Notes: generated by a model not told the origin, from the letters alone. A stretch of DNA of 64,000 nt from Candidatus Dechloromonas phosphorivorans (GCA_016709495.1 JADJMS010000047.1:358079-422078); one strand, 5' to 3'; shown: positions 45,471-54,709, counted from the first letter of the stretch. Translations and numbers: made by a program.

Positions 45471-46571
45471 TTACGCGATTTTTGCCGGAATGCGTGGCGT
45501 TTGGCATACCACATCACCACATTGCGCGCGATGGCGTAGCGCGTGATCGATCAAAACCAGCGCCAGCATGGCTTCGGCAATCGGCGTCGCGCGGATGCCG
45601 ACACACGGATCATGACGCCCCTCGGTGGCTACTTCGATGGCATTGCCATGGCTGTCAATCGAACGACGCGGCTGAGCAATTGACGAGGTGGGCTTGATCG
45701 CCATATTGACGACAATCTCCTGCCCGGTCGAAATGCCACCCAGCACGCCTCCCGCGTAGTTGCTGGCAAAGCCCTGCGGTGTCATTTCGTCACCATGTTC
45801 GCTGCCTTTTTGCGCCACAGACGCAAAACCCGCGCCGATTTCAACGCCCTTGACAGCGTTGATGCCCATCATGGCGTAGGCAATTTCGGCATCCAGTCGG
45901 TCATAGACCGGCTCGCCCCAGCCCGGTGGCACGCCGGTAGCAGTCACGGTGATTTTTGCGCCAACCGAATCGAGCGACTTGCGCAGGCTGTCCATGTAAG
46001 TTTCGAGCTGCGGAACAATCGCAGCGTTGGGCGCAAAGAAGGCGTTACTGCCAATATCCTCAGCCGAAACAAAAGGGATTTCAATCGGACCCAGTGCGCT
46101 CATCCAGCCGCAAATACTGACGCCATAACGTTCAAACAGCCACTTGCGGGCAATTGCCCCGGCGGCCACGCGCACAGCGGTTTCACGGGCGGACGAACGG
46201 CCGCCGCCGCGATAATCGCGAAATCCATATTTGTGGGTATAAGTGTAATCGGCATGGCCGGGGCGGAAGGTTTCGGCGATATTGCCGTAATCCTTGCTGC
46301 GCTGGTCCTGATTGCGGATCAACAGGGCAATCGGTGTGCCGGTGGTTTTGCCTTCAAAGACACCGGAGAGAATCTCGACGCTGTCCGGCTCACGGCGTTG
46401 TGTGACATGGCGCGAGGTGCCCGGTTTGCGACGATCCAGTTCGGCCTGAATATCGGCCTCGCAGAGCGCCAGGCCCGGCGGGCAGCCATCAACGACGCAA
46501 CCGATGGCCGGGCCATGCGATTCGCCAAACGATGAAACAGTAAACAGGGTGCCAAAAGTATTGCCGGACAT
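45471..46571 (-). CDS. aroC: Chorismate synthase
   Basis: AroC converts EPSP to chorismate using reduced FMN. The 366-residue protein has FTVSSFGESHGPAIGCVVDG, the HADYTYTHKYGFRDYRGGGR flavin/substrate loop, SARETAVRVAAGAIA, and ISTGQEIVVNMAIKPTSSI. It ends with the family's RHDPCVGIRATPIAEAMLALVL. It is intact and full-length. The long open frame on the other strand (45795-46535) is a shadow. Confidence 0.97.
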   Translation of the reverse strand: MSGNTFGTLFTVSSFGESHGPAIGCVVDGCPPGLALCEADIQAELDRRKPGTSRHVTQRREPDSVEILSGVFEGKTTGTPIALLIRNQDQRSKDYGNIAETFRPGHADYTYTHKYGFRDYRGGGRSSARETAVRVAAGAIARKWLFERYGVSICGWMSALGPIEIPFVSAEDIGSNAFFAPNAAIVPQLETYMDSLRKSLDSVGAKITVTATGVPPGWGEPVYDRLDAEIAYAMMGINAVKGVEIGAGFASVAQKGSEHGDEMTPQGFASNYAGGVLGGISTGQEIVVNMAIKPTSSIAQPRRSIDSHGNAIEVATEGRHDPCVGIRATPIAEAMLALVLIDHALRHRAQCGDVVCQTPRIPAKIA

Positions 46572-46608
46572 GGTTAGCAGCGCTCTAATAGGGATTCAGG
46601 AGTTTAAC

Positions 46609-46767
46609 ATGCCGAGAAAAAAGCCCCCTTTTTCGCCGTCGACCGTAACACATTCACCAACAACGCCACCAGCTGGCAAAAAGACTTTTACGAGCACCCC
46701 CAAGACGCCAGCAAAACCCGACAACCGCTGGCAACGCAGTAAGCGTTACGGCTGGGACAGCCGCTAA
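46609..46767 (+). CDS. Small basic protein of unknown function
   Basis: This is a 52-residue open frame with a good ribosome site (CAGGAG, eight bases before ATG 46609) and a terminator just behind it. The product is rich in Lys, Pro, Thr and Ser (MPRKKPPFSPSTVTHSP), ends WQRSKRYGWDSR, and is probably unstructured and nucleic-acid binding at most. I do not recognise a family. Residues 10-14 (STVTH) are encoded by a 13-mer motif copy, so part of the gene is repeat. It is divergent from aroC (38 bases) and convergent with the CBS gene. Confidence 0.5.
   Translation: MPRKKPPFSPSTVTHSPTTPPAGKKTFTSTPKTPAKPDNRWQRSKRYGWDSR
46638..46650 (-). repeat. 13-mer dispersed motif, copy in the small basic gene
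   Basis: GTCGACCGTAACA, exact reverse complement. It codes Ser-Thr-Val-Thr in the host frame and is preceded by CCCTTTTTCGCC, like the A-rich flank seen next to other copies. Confidence 0.8.
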
Positions 46768-46783
46768 TTTCAGACAACAAAAC

Positions 46784-46803
46784 AGCGGCCGCAGCCGCTT
46801 TTT
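46784..46803. terminator. Terminator between the small basic gene and the CBS gene
   Basis: AGCGGC (46784-46789), loop CGCA, GCCGCT (46794-46799) followed by TTTT. The left side has AAAACA, so it can serve both converging genes. On the minus strand the loop is UGCG closed by C-G. Confidence 0.85.
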
Positions 46804-46821
46804 CATCAACTCGAACAAAAA

Positions 46822-47268
46822 TCAGTCCTGCTTTTCGTCAGGCCAGTTCTTGATGTAGCTCTTCAATAGCTTGTTTTCGAGATTCTGTTCTTCAAGCACA
46901 GCTTTGGCGACGTCGAGGAAAGAAATGACACCGATCAAAGTATCGTTATCAAGCACCGGCAAATAGCGTGAATGCTTTTCGATCATCAGGCGGCGCAGGT
47001 CGTTAGCTTCCATTGAGGGAATCGCAATAACCGGATCCTTGACCATGACATCGCCCACCGTCACGCCAACCGGGCAAGCGTCGTGCGCCTTGAGGGCGAG
47101 CATGACTTCGCGGAAGGTCAGCATGCCGGCCATCTTGCCGCCGTCCATGACAACCAGCGAGCCAACGTCCAGTTCAGCCATGGTATCGATCGCCGCGGAC
47201 AGCAATTGCTGTGGTGTTGCGGTATAGAGGGTTCCCCCCTTAAGGCTGATGATCTCCCTGACCTGCAT
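46822..47268 (-). CDS. CBS-domain protein
   Basis: This 148-residue protein is made only of two CBS repeats. The first is QQLLSAAIDTMAELDVGSLVVMDGGKMAGMLTFREVM; the second is IPSMEANDLRRLMIEKHSRYLPVLDNDTLIGVISFLDV. Tandem CBS pairs (Bateman modules) bind adenosyl nucleotides and usually regulate a partner. No catalytic domain is attached. It is downstream of an MscS-type channel gene on the same strand, 45 bases apart. Whether it regulates that channel is speculation. Confidence 0.85.
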   Translation of the reverse strand: MQVREIISLKGGTLYTATPQQLLSAAIDTMAELDVGSLVVMDGGKMAGMLTFREVMLALKAHDACPVGVTVGDVMVKDPVIAIPSMEANDLRRLMIEKHSRYLPVLDNDTLIGVISFLDVAKAVLEEQNLENKLLKSYIKNWPDEKQD

Positions 47269-47313
47269 ATTGCTCTCCGATAATTATTTATTGAATTGAT
47301 GATGCTAAAGCAT

Positions 47314-48618
47314 TCAAACCTTTTGGGGAAGGCTGCTCGCAACCTCATCCGGATTCACCGTAGTTTGGTTAATGACGCGAACTTCGCGTTGCGGGAAAGG
47401 AATGGAGATATTGTTTTCACGGAATGCGCGCCAGATGGCGAGATTGACATCCGACGTGACATTGCCGCGCCCTTCCTCAGGGTCGGCAATCCAGAAACCG
47501 AGTTCAAGATTGATCGCGCTATCGGCAAAGGTAGTCAGAAACACTTTGGGGCCAGGATCATTGATCACGCGTGGCTGAGCTGACGCAGCCTCAACCATCA
47601 GGCGCATGGCGAGTTCAATGTCGGTGCTGTAGGAAACACCAACCGTGGTGACGAGCCGCAAACGGCTGTCAGAGTAAGTCTGGTTCTGTACCACGCTGCC
47701 GATCAGCGTTTCGTTTGGCACAATAAATTCAGTGCCACCAGGGTGCTTGAGAACGGTGTAGCGGGTTGTGATCTGCGTCACCATGCCGGCATCAGCACCT
47801 ACCTGCACGACATTGCCAATGCGGATCGAGCGATCCAGCAGGATGATGAATCCGGACACATAGTTGCTGGCGATCTTCTGCAATCCAAGACCGAGACCCA
47901 CACCCAGTGCGCCGGTAAAGACAGAAAGCGCCGTCATGTCGATGCCGACCAGCGCCAGGCTGGCGACAATGGCGATCAGCGTCAGCAATGCCTTGGCGAC
48001 ACGAATTCCGACTATACGCAAACTGGAGTCAATACTATCGACTCTCATCAGCCGGTTTTCAATGATTCCGGCGATCCACAAGGCGATAACCACGGTCAGG
48101 AAAACCGTGAATGCGCCATGAATCATCATCCACAGATCAATGCGCTGTTTACCGAGGGGAACGCTGACACTTTCCAGCGATTCAATGACATCGGGCGCCA
48201 GATCAGTGATGTAGAGTGCCAGCCAGCCCCAGATCAACAGCGAGATAATTCGCTCCCAGGCGGTCAGCCACGCGGCTCTGGGAAAAGCCTGACGCAAGAC
48301 AAAAATCACCCCACGGACCAGCGCCATCGAACCGAGTAGCGGCAAGGCCAACTTGAGTAAATTCACGTGCACAAAAGGCTTGAGCACCAATACACCAACA
48401 CCAATCAGGAATGCTCCCGACAACGGAAAGATCAGCCGTGAACTGATATCGGTGAGCCGCCCCGCACCCTCTTCATGTCGCCGGCGCCACATAAAGGCAA
48501 GCAGCATGGCACCGCCCAAACAAACAACCAGCGCCAGCACCTGCCAGATAAAATCCGGCTGGCTTAAATCGGCCCACAGCTCATTAAAAAGTTGCAGGGC
48601 TGGGGACTTCTGACTCAT
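47314..48618 (-). CDS. Mechanosensitive ion channel, MscS family
   Basis: This is a 434-residue inner membrane channel. It has about six N-terminal hydrophobic helices, then the pore helix and beta domain of MscS: TALSVFTGALGVGLGLGLQK, IASNYVSGFIILLDRSIRIG, VVQVGADAGMVTQITTRYTV, and PGGTEFIVPNETLIGSVVQN. The C-terminal domain ends IPFPQREVRVINQ. It is larger than E. coli MscS (286), with extra N-terminal helices like YbdG/YnaI-type members. It is coupled to the upstream... methyltransferase gene through its start, which overlaps that stop (ATGA). Confidence 0.9.
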   Translation of the reverse strand: MSQKSPALQLFNELWADLSQPDFIWQVLALVVCLGGAMLLAFMWRRRHEEGAGRLTDISSRLIFPLSGAFLIGVGVLVLKPFVHVNLLKLALPLLGSMALVRGVIFVLRQAFPRAAWLTAWERIISLLIWGWLALYITDLAPDVIESLESVSVPLGKQRIDLWMMIHGAFTVFLTVVIALWIAGIIENRLMRVDSIDSSLRIVGIRVAKALLTLIAIVASLALVGIDMTALSVFTGALGVGLGLGLQKIASNYVSGFIILLDRSIRIGNVVQVGADAGMVTQITTRYTVLKHPGGTEFIVPNETLIGSVVQNQTYSDSRLRLVTTVGVSYSTDIELAMRLMVEAASAQPRVINDPGPKVFLTTFADSAINLELGFWIADPEEGRGNVTSDVNLAIWRAFRENNISIPFPQREVRVINQTTVNPDEVASSLPQKV

Positions 48619-49877
48619 GCTTTTCTATCCAGTACAGCGGCAAAGAAGCCGTCGGTATGATGCTGGTGCGGCAACAGACGCAACATGTCGCCTTCCAGCG
48701 TGACGCCATGTTTGGCCAGCACGCTCGACGCCGGGGTCAGCGTAAATTCAGGATGACTGGCGAGGAAAGACTCGATGATGGCATCGTTTTCAGCGGCCAG
48801 CAGGCTGCAAGTGGCATAAACCACACGGCCACCAGGACGCACCAGTTTGGCGGCAGCATCGAGAATGGCGGCTTGTTTGACCGTCAGTTCGGCAACTGAT
48901 TGCTCACTCTGCCGCCATTTGAGATCGGGATTGCGGCGCAATGTACCGAGGCCGGAACACGGGGCGTCGACCAGCACACGGTCGATTTTGCCGGCCAGAC
49001 GCTTGATCTTGGTGTCGCGTTCGTGGTCGATGCGCGCCGGATGGACGTTGGACAGGCCAGAGCGCGCCAGTCGCGGCTTCAGTTTAACCAAGCGTTTATC
49101 GGACACGTCGAAGGCGTAAAGGCGCCCGGTATTTTTCATCAAGGCCCCCAACAACAGCGTCTTGCCGCCGGCGCCGGCGCAGAGATCAACCACCATTTCG
49201 CCGCGCTTGGGTTCAAGCAGATAGCCTAGCAACTGGCTACCTTCGTCCTGCACTTCAAAAGCACCCTCAAGGAACAGCGGGTGCTTGGCCAGTGCTGGTT
49301 TCTCGCGCAAACGAACGGCAGTCGGCGACAGCGTGCCAGGCATGGCGGCGATGCCATCCGCCGCCAGTCGTTGCAGCAACGCCTCGCGGGTGGTCTTGAT
49401 CGTATTGACTCGCAAATCGAGCGGCGCAGGCTGATTCAGGGAATGCGCCAGCTTGGCCACTTCCTCGGCGCCAAATTGCGCTTCAAGAGCGGCATATAAC
49501 CAATCTGGCAGATCGCAGCGCACGGCCGGCGGAAAATTGGTATCCGGCATCGATTTGGCGGCGGCCAGCCATTCTTCTTCGCTGGCTTTGAGCACCGGCG
49601 CCAATTCACGCTGACTCCAGCCACGGGTAACAGCCAGTGCGGTCAACAGCAGATTACGGTCGGACAATTTGCCGGCGCAGCGGGCTTCCAACGTGCGCCC
49701 ACGACGCAACACGGCAAAAACCGTTTCGGCGACAAAGGCGCGGTCGGCATGGCCGAGTTGGCGGTTTTCTTTGAAATAGCGCGAAACGACGGCATCTGCC
49801 GGGTGTTCAAAGCGTAGTAATTGGTTAAGAACAGCCTCAGCGTGGGCAAACAGGGCGGGAGTAAAGCGAGCGTTCAT
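48615..49877 (-). CDS. rsmB: RsmB/NOP-family 16S rRNA (cytosine-C5) methyltransferase
   Basis: This is an SAM-dependent m5C RNA methyltransferase. The 420-residue protein has an N-terminal helical NusB-like part (about 1-130) and the SAM site VVDLCAGAGGKTLLLGALM. Motif IV is DAPCSGLGTLRRNPDLKWR, and motif VI VVYATCSLLAAEND carries the second catalytic cysteine. It ends DGFFAAVLDRKA. The RsmB assignment over other NOP members rests on the N-terminal region and length (E. coli 429) and on context. The start overlaps the DUF3108 gene stop by four bases. Confidence 0.88.
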   Translation of the reverse strand: MNARFTPALFAHAEAVLNQLLRFEHPADAVVSRYFKENRQLGHADRAFVAETVFAVLRRGRTLEARCAGKLSDRNLLLTALAVTRGWSQRELAPVLKASEEEWLAAAKSMPDTNFPPAVRCDLPDWLYAALEAQFGAEEVAKLAHSLNQPAPLDLRVNTIKTTREALLQRLAADGIAAMPGTLSPTAVRLREKPALAKHPLFLEGAFEVQDEGSQLLGYLLEPKRGEMVVDLCAGAGGKTLLLGALMKNTGRLYAFDVSDKRLVKLKPRLARSGLSNVHPARIDHERDTKIKRLAGKIDRVLVDAPCSGLGTLRRNPDLKWRQSEQSVAELTVKQAAILDAAAKLVRPGGRVVYATCSLLAAENDAIIESFLASHPEFTLTPASSVLAKHGVTLEGDMLRLLPHQHHTDGFFAAVLDRKA

Positions 49878-50842
49878 GGTGATCCTAGTTCAGTGGCGAC
49901 CTGCTCGAAGCTTTCGCCCTTTTTATCCGTAAAGCGGATTTTAACCGGCAAGCGCTGTCGATCGAGTGCAATCCAGATTTCAGTTGTGTTATCAGTCAAT
50001 GCACGCAGGTGCAAAGTGCGAAATCGCCCGGCTGGCACCTCGATTTCTTCTTCACCGAGCGAATCCAGCGTGTAACGCTCGTATTTTTTGCCGGTCACGA
50101 CGCCAATGGTGCTGCCTTCGGCCAACTTGCCGAGGTAGGCGAGCTGGTAATTGAGCGAAAGTATGTCCTGCGTGCCAGCGGCAATCTCGCGCACGCTGCC
50201 GTCGCGGGTTAGCACAACGGTTGCGGTCGACCATTCAAAATCGGCATTTTCTTTGCTATCGGCCCCGTTCTTCAGGCTGCGAAAACTATCCGGTTGTAGC
50301 CCGCCAGCCACCATGCGGCCACGACTCTCGACCTCCAGCCGGACCGGTTTGAGCAATGCCGCCAGCCCGCTGGTTTCGGTGATGCCGGTCAGCCGGTAGC
50401 GGCCATCCTCGGCAAATTCCCAGCTATGCTCGGCGCGCCCAACCTGCAAGCCGAGCGATTCCTTGAAAATTGCGAAACGGATGGTGCCTTTGGCGCCGAG
50501 GATGGGCTTGGCCGGCTCGGCGACTGTATTTGTTGCGGTCGACGGCGTTTTTGGCTCAATTTTTTCCGCGGGCGCTTCAACCTGACTAGACACAACAGGC
50601 GTTGTCGGCTTGGCGCTGCTTGCAGGTTTCGTTACGCGATGCTTTTGCGGCGGCTTGGGAGGTGGTGGCGGACGCACAACTTCAGTTGCAACAGAAGGAG
50701 CCGGCGGTGGTGGCTGAATTTCTGCAAGCAAGGTAATCGGCTCCTGCTGACCGCCACCAAACAGGGCGACATCGGTTCCGAACAGCGCGGCGGCGTGAAT
50801 GGCCAGTGAGCCAGCCAGCGCGAAGACGAAAACGATGGGCAT
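49874..50842 (-). CDS. DUF3108 domain protein with proline-rich linker
   Basis: This 322-residue envelope protein begins with one hydrophobic helix (IVFVFALAGSLAIHAAALFG) acting as signal or anchor. A Pro-rich stretch with TonB-like PPPPPKPPQKHRV follows, then from about residue 125 a DUF3108 beta domain (RFAIFKESLGLQVGRAEHSWEF, ending ITDKKGESF-like KIRFTDKKGESFEQVATEL). The function of DUF3108 is unknown. Two motif copies fall in it: STATN in the linker (50531-50543) and STATVV in the domain (50219-50231, one mismatch). It is 7 bases after purN and overlaps rsmB; this purN-DUF3108-rsmB order is seen in related bacteria. Confidence 0.82.
   Translation of the reverse strand: MPIVFVFALAGSLAIHAAALFGTDVALFGGGQQEPITLLAEIQPPPPAPSVATEVVRPPPPPKPPQKHRVTKPASSAKPTTPVVSSQVEAPAEKIEPKTPSTATNTVAEPAKPILGAKGTIRFAIFKESLGLQVGRAEHSWEFAEDGRYRLTGITETSGLAALLKPVRLEVESRGRMVAGGLQPDSFRSLKNGADSKENADFEWSTATVVLTRDGSVREIAAGTQDILSLNYQLAYLGKLAEGSTIGVVTGKKYERYTLDSLGEEEIEVPAGRFRTLHLRALTDNTTEIWIALDRQRLPVKIRFTDKKGESFEQVATELGSP
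50219..50231 (+). repeat. 13-mer dispersed motif, one-mismatch copy in DUF3108 gene
   Basis: GGTTGCGGTCGAC differs from TGTTRCGGTCRAC at the first base only. On the sense strand it codes Ser-Thr-Ala-Thr. The downstream flank ATTCAAAATCGG resembles the A-rich flank of other copies. Confidence 0.6.
50531..50543 (+). repeat. 13-mer dispersed motif, copy in DUF3108 linker
   Basis: TGTTGCGGTCGAC, exact. On the sense strand it codes Ser-Thr-Ala-Thr-Asn in the unconstrained linker, identical to the STATN at the RecQ N-terminus. Confidence 0.8.
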
Positions 50843-50849
50843 CGCTTGC

Positions 50850-51497
50850 TTAACGCACCTCGGGCGAGATCAGCACGGCTGTATCGGCCAAGTCAGCCGA
50901 CAAACGCACCCGACCATTTTCCAGCGTCAATTTATCTTCGGCAAACCAGCGGATGGCCTGCGGATAAACCTTGTGCTCCTGAACCAAAATGCGCGCGGCC
51001 AGGCTCTCTTCCGTATCGCCATCAAGCACCGGGATCGCAGCTTGGATGATAACCGGACCGTGATCCAGCGTCGGCGTCACAAAATGGACGGTGCAACCAT
51101 GAATGCGGACGCCCTCTTCCAGCGCCCGTTGATGCGTGTGCAAGCCGGGGAAGGAAGGCAGCAGGGAAGGATGAATATTCATCAGACGACCTGCGTAGTG
51201 GCGCACGAAACCTTCGCTCAAGATCCGCATGAAGCCGGCCAGAACGACCAGATCCGGGCTGAATTGATCGATGCATTCAGCCAGTGCCGCGTCAAAAGCT
51301 TCGCGTCCGGCAAATGTCTTGTGATCGATGAAATGCGCAGTGATTCCCGCCCTGGCAGCCGTTTCAAGCCCTTTGGCATCAGGCCGGTTGCTGATCACTG
51401 CCGCAATATTGACCGGCAATTGCCCAGCATCACTGGCGGCGATCAGCGCCTCCATATTGCTGCCACGGCCGGAAATCAAGATGACGATTTTTTTCAT
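50850..51497 (-). CDS. purN: Phosphoribosylglycinamide formyltransferase
   Basis: PurN formylates GAR with 10-formyl-THF in purine synthesis. The 215-residue protein has IVILISGRGSNMEALI, the LVVLAGFMRILSEGFVRHY block, INIHPSLLPSFPGLHTHQRALEEGVRIHGCTVHFV (catalytic Asn/His/Asp, the last in LDHGPVI), and QAAIPVLDGDTEESLAARIL. It is intact. Its ATG overlaps the stop of the upstream lipoprotein gene (ATGA). Confidence 0.96.
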   Translation of the reverse strand: MKKIVILISGRGSNMEALIAASDAGQLPVNIAAVISNRPDAKGLETAARAGITAHFIDHKTFAGREAFDAALAECIDQFSPDLVVLAGFMRILSEGFVRHYAGRLMNIHPSLLPSFPGLHTHQRALEEGVRIHGCTVHFVTPTLDHGPVIIQAAIPVLDGDTEESLAARILVQEHKVYPQAIRWFAEDKLTLENGRVRLSADLADTAVLISPEVR

Positions 51498-52198
51498 TTG
51501 AGGATACTGATTGGTAAAAAGATAGAGGTAGCGACGGCATGGGTGAAGCGCGATAGCCCGCGCCCATTGCGGTCGGCAACAATTTTCGCCATAAAGTCCA
51601 GAAGCCCCATCAGGCGCCCGAATTCACGCTCGAAAGATAAATTACGATTGGCCGGGTCCAGTTCGTTTGATAGCAGGAAAAGTTTGCCTGCCGAGTCGCG
51701 GTCATTACCCAGCTTCCAGACAGCCACTTCCATGTTGCGCGCGCAGTTGAAGAGTTTCTGTTCATTGAGCGCATCGAGGATGTAATACTCTTCCTTGTGT
51801 TCAAACGCCGCGTCGGCCATGGTGAACAGGCCCAACATCAAGGCGGCAACGCGGTCTCCTGTGTAGGTTTCAGTGAAAGCCAGCGATGCTGCCGGGCCTT
51901 CGCGTGAACCACCCAGTTCCGGCAGGCTGCGGTAAAAACGGTTTTTCAACCGGGCCAGCGCCGCCTCTCGACTATCAACACCGGCTTTTTTCCATTCCTT
52001 TGGATTGCGTTTGTAGAGCTTGTCGGCAATCAGCAGCAGACCTTCCATCACCTCGGCGCGATTGGTATCGGCGATACGATCAACCTCGCTTTTGGCCAGA
52101 TATTTGATATCGACCGTCGATTCCGTTTTGCCATCTTTGCCCATTTTGGTTGCGCAACCGGCAACCATCAAGGCCAACAGGATGACCAGCCAGCGCAT
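51494..52198 (-). CDS. Lipoprotein of unknown function
   Basis: This is a 234-residue predicted lipoprotein. From ATG 52198 it starts MRWLVILLALMVAGCATK with lipobox VAGC (Cys15). The mature part is mostly helical, with patterns such as EVMEGLLLIADKLYKRNPKEW, FTETYTGDRVAALMLGLFTM and RNLSFEREFGRLMGLLDFMA. I recognise no named domain. It is conserved in layout between dedA and purN, with overlaps on both sides, so it is expressed with them. The alternative upstream start at 52294 would remove the signal peptide context and lies inside dedA. Confidence 0.75.
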   Translation of the reverse strand: MRWLVILLALMVAGCATKMGKDGKTESTVDIKYLAKSEVDRIADTNRAEVMEGLLLIADKLYKRNPKEWKKAGVDSREAALARLKNRFYRSLPELGGSREGPAASLAFTETYTGDRVAALMLGLFTMADAAFEHKEEYYILDALNEQKLFNCARNMEVAVWKLGNDRDSAGKLFLLSNELDPANRNLSFEREFGRLMGLLDFMAKIVADRNGRGLSRFTHAVATSIFLPISILK

Positions 52199-52839
52199 CA
52201 GGCTTCCCGTGTTTTCAGATAGCCGATGCCGATTGGAATCAACGAGGAAACGACGATGCCAATAATGATCAACGACAAATTCTGTTTCACCCACGGGATA
52301 TTACCGAGCCAGTAACCGGCCAGACAAAGCGAAACCACCCAACTGATCGCGCCGACCAAATTGAAAAAGGTGAATTTGGCATAGGACATGGCGCCGATGC
52401 CGGCAACAAAGGGGGCAAAGGTACGAAACAAGGGCAGAAAACGCGACAGGACCAATGTTTTGCCGCCATGCTTTTCGTAAAACTCATGCGTTTTGATCAA
52501 GGCATTTTTGTTGAAAAAGCGCGAACTCTCCCAGTGGAATACCTTGGGGCCAAGGAAACGCCCGATCTGGTAATTGACCATGTTGCCGAGAATAGCGGCA
52601 GCAGAAAGAACGCCCATCAGCACAAAGACATCCATCCCCCCTTCGCCAATCGCAGCCAGCGCACCAGCAACGAAGAGTAGGGAGTCGCCCGGCAGGAAAG
52701 GGGTTACTACAAAACCGGTTTCAGCGAAAACGATGAAAAACAAAATGCCGTAAATCCACAAACCGTACTGCTGCACCAGGATAGCCAGATGCTTGTCGAG
52801 ATGAAGAACGATATCAATGAACTGCGAGAGGTATTCCAT
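52198..52839 (-). CDS. DedA family membrane protein
   Basis: DedA proteins are inner membrane transporters implicated in lipid carrier flipping and membrane homeostasis. The 213-residue protein has LFFIVFAETGFVVTPFLPGDSLLFVAGALAA, the signature (FxxxE...F.PGD), then GRFLGPKVF and FYEKHGGKTLVLSRFLPLFRTFAPFVAGIGAMSY with the family arginines. Three to four hydrophobic helices follow. It is divergent from mutL with 56 bases between starts. Confidence 0.92.
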   Translation of the reverse strand: MEYLSQFIDIVLHLDKHLAILVQQYGLWIYGILFFIVFAETGFVVTPFLPGDSLLFVAGALAAIGEGGMDVFVLMGVLSAAAILGNMVNYQIGRFLGPKVFHWESSRFFNKNALIKTHEFYEKHGGKTLVLSRFLPLFRTFAPFVAGIGAMSYAKFTFFNLVGAISWVVSLCLAGYWLGNIPWVKQNLSLIIIGIVVSSLIPIGIGYLKTREA

Positions 52840-52883
52840 GCGTCAGCGCCGGGGATAAAAACAGGGGGCATTTTACCCCAAGG

Positions 52884-52889
52884 TATAAT
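52884..52889 (+). promoter_or_regulatory. Possible -10 element (TATAAT) for mutL
   Basis: A perfect TATAAT ends six bases before the mutL ATG (52896), so transcription would begin at or next to the start codon (a leaderless or nearly leaderless mRNA). No clear -35 is visible 17 bases upstream. Tentative. Confidence 0.35.
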
Positions 52890-52895
52890 CCGCCC

Positions 52896-54706
52896 ATGCC
52901 GACGATTGCCCGCCTCCCCGACCTCCTTATTAGCCAGATTGCCGCTGGTGAAGTCGTTGAAAGACCCGCCTCGGTTCTCAAGGAACTGCTCGAAAACAGC
53001 CTCGATGCCGGCAGCAAGGCGATTCAGGTGCATCTCGAGGAAGGTGGCGTCAAGCTGATCCGCATCACCGATGACGGCTGCGGTATCGCCAAGGATCAAC
53101 TGACGCTGGCACTGACCCGCCATGCCACCTCCAAAATCATTTCGCTTGATGATCTGGAACGTGTCGGCACCCTGGGTTTTCGTGGTGAGGCGCTGGCCTC
53201 GGTTGCCTCGGTCGCCCGGCTGGCAATCAGCAGTCGCGAGCGCGGCGCCAGCCATGCCTGGAAGCTGAAGGCCGAAACCGGTGCGGAGCCGGAACCGGCT
53301 GCCCTGATGGCCGGCACCATCGTCGAAATGCGCGACCTGTATTACAACACCCCGGCGCGGCGCAAATTCCTCAAGTCCGAAGGCACGGAATACGCCCACT
53401 GCGCCGATGCGGTCAAACGCCTGGCGCTGACTCGGCCTGATGTGGCCTTCAGCCTGACGCACAACGGCCGCAACCTGTTCCAGTTCGCTCCTGCTGATAG
53501 CGCCCGGCGCATCGCCGACATACTCGGTGACGATTTTCTCGGTGCCGCCCGCCGCCTGGAAACCAACGCCGGCCCGCTCACCCTCAGCGGTTTTGCCATC
53601 GACCCGACACGCGCCACGGATGCCAAAGACGGGCAGTATGTTTTCGTTAATGGTCGCTTCGTGCGCGACAAAGTGATCAGCCACGCCCTGCGCGAAGCCT
53701 ACCGCGACGTGCTGCACGGCAGTCGCCAGCCAGCGGTTTGTCTGTTCGTGAACATTGACCCGGCGCTGGTCGACGTCAATGTGCATCCGGCTAAAACGGA
53801 AGTGCGCTTTCGCGATTCGCGAGCCATGCACCAGTTTGTTTTTCATGCCGTGCAGCGCACGCTGGCATCAGCCGTGCAAGCCGAACCGCGTGAAATCGAA
53901 AGCATTACCCCCAAGGGGACTTCCTGCGGGGCGCGGTCGACACACAAAAACCGTCGAATTTTACCTACGCACCGACTTACCAGCACCAAAGCAGTCTGGG
54001 CGTTGCTGAGCCGGCAGCCGCAGCCTATCTGGCTTTCGCCAAGGCCACGCAAAACCTCGGCACGCCGGCCTATTCGCCCAACACAACGCAATTCAGCCCG
54101 ACCGAAAATGCTGACCGCGACGGCCCGCCGCTTGGCTACGCGCTGGCGCAACTGCACGGCATCTACGTGCTGGCACAGAATGCGCGCGGCCTTGTCCTCG
54201 TCGACATGCACGCCGCCCACGAGCGCATCCTCTACGAAAAGCTCAAAACCGCCTTCGACAACCGCCAGATTGCGACGCAGGCGCTGCTTATTCCCGCCGT
54301 TTTCTCAGCCGACCCACTCGACATCGCCGCCGTTGAAGAACACAGCGAAGCGCTGGCCGAACTCGGTTTCCAGATCGCCCCACTCGGCCCCCATCAACTT
54401 GGCGTGCGCAGCCTGCCAGCCCTGCTCCAGTCCGGCGACCCGGCGGCATTGGCCAAATCATTGATTGCCGAATTGCGCGAGCACGGCATCACCCAGCTCG
54501 CCACCGCCCGCCGCAACGAACTGCTAGCCACCATGGCCTGCCACGGCGCCGTTCGCGCCCGCCGCCTGCTCACGCTGCCGGAAATGAACGCCCTGCTCCG
54601 CCAGATGGAAGAAACCGAGCGTGCCGGCCAGTGCAACCACGGCCGACCGACGTGGACGGAGTTACCACTGGCCGAGCTGGACAAACTCTTCTTGCGCGGC
54701 CAGTAA
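52896..54706 (+). CDS. mutL: DNA mismatch repair protein MutL, frameshifted in the linker
   Basis: MutL links MutS mismatch recognition to strand incision. The N-terminal GHKL ATPase is intact: LISQIAAGEVVERPASVLKE, DDGCGIAKDQL, RHATSKI, and LGFRGEALASVASV. The C-terminal dimerisation domain (LAQNARGLVLVDMHAAHERI, then LLATMACHGAVRARRLLTLPE, CNHGRPTW) lies in another frame. The shift falls at 53908-53918, inside a copy of the 45-bp repeat. One missing C in the run 53908-53912 would join ESITPQGDFLRGAVDTQKP to the rest and give about 603 residues. So the repeat is in frame in the linker near residue 338. The DQHAAHERI endonuclease motif is not followed by a metal-site pattern that I can assess. 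Confidence 0.94.
53908..53953 (+). repeat. 45-bp dispersed repeat, copy 3 (mutL linker)
   Basis: CCCCCAAGGGGACTTC, then CTGCGGGGCGCGGTCGAC, then ACACAAAAACCG. After correcting the C run it codes PQGDFLRGAVDTQK in MutL, nearly the same peptide as copy 4 in the anti-sigma factor. Confidence 0.9.
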
Positions 54707-54709
54707 CGA

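Noticed and set aside
45795..46535. 246-codon plus-strand frame opposite aroC
   Set aside because: It is a shadow of aroC, with no start signal and composition typical of an antisense frame.
52707..53846. 379-codon minus-strand frame opposite mutL and dedA
   Set aside because: It overlaps two well-supported genes and has no protein family features.
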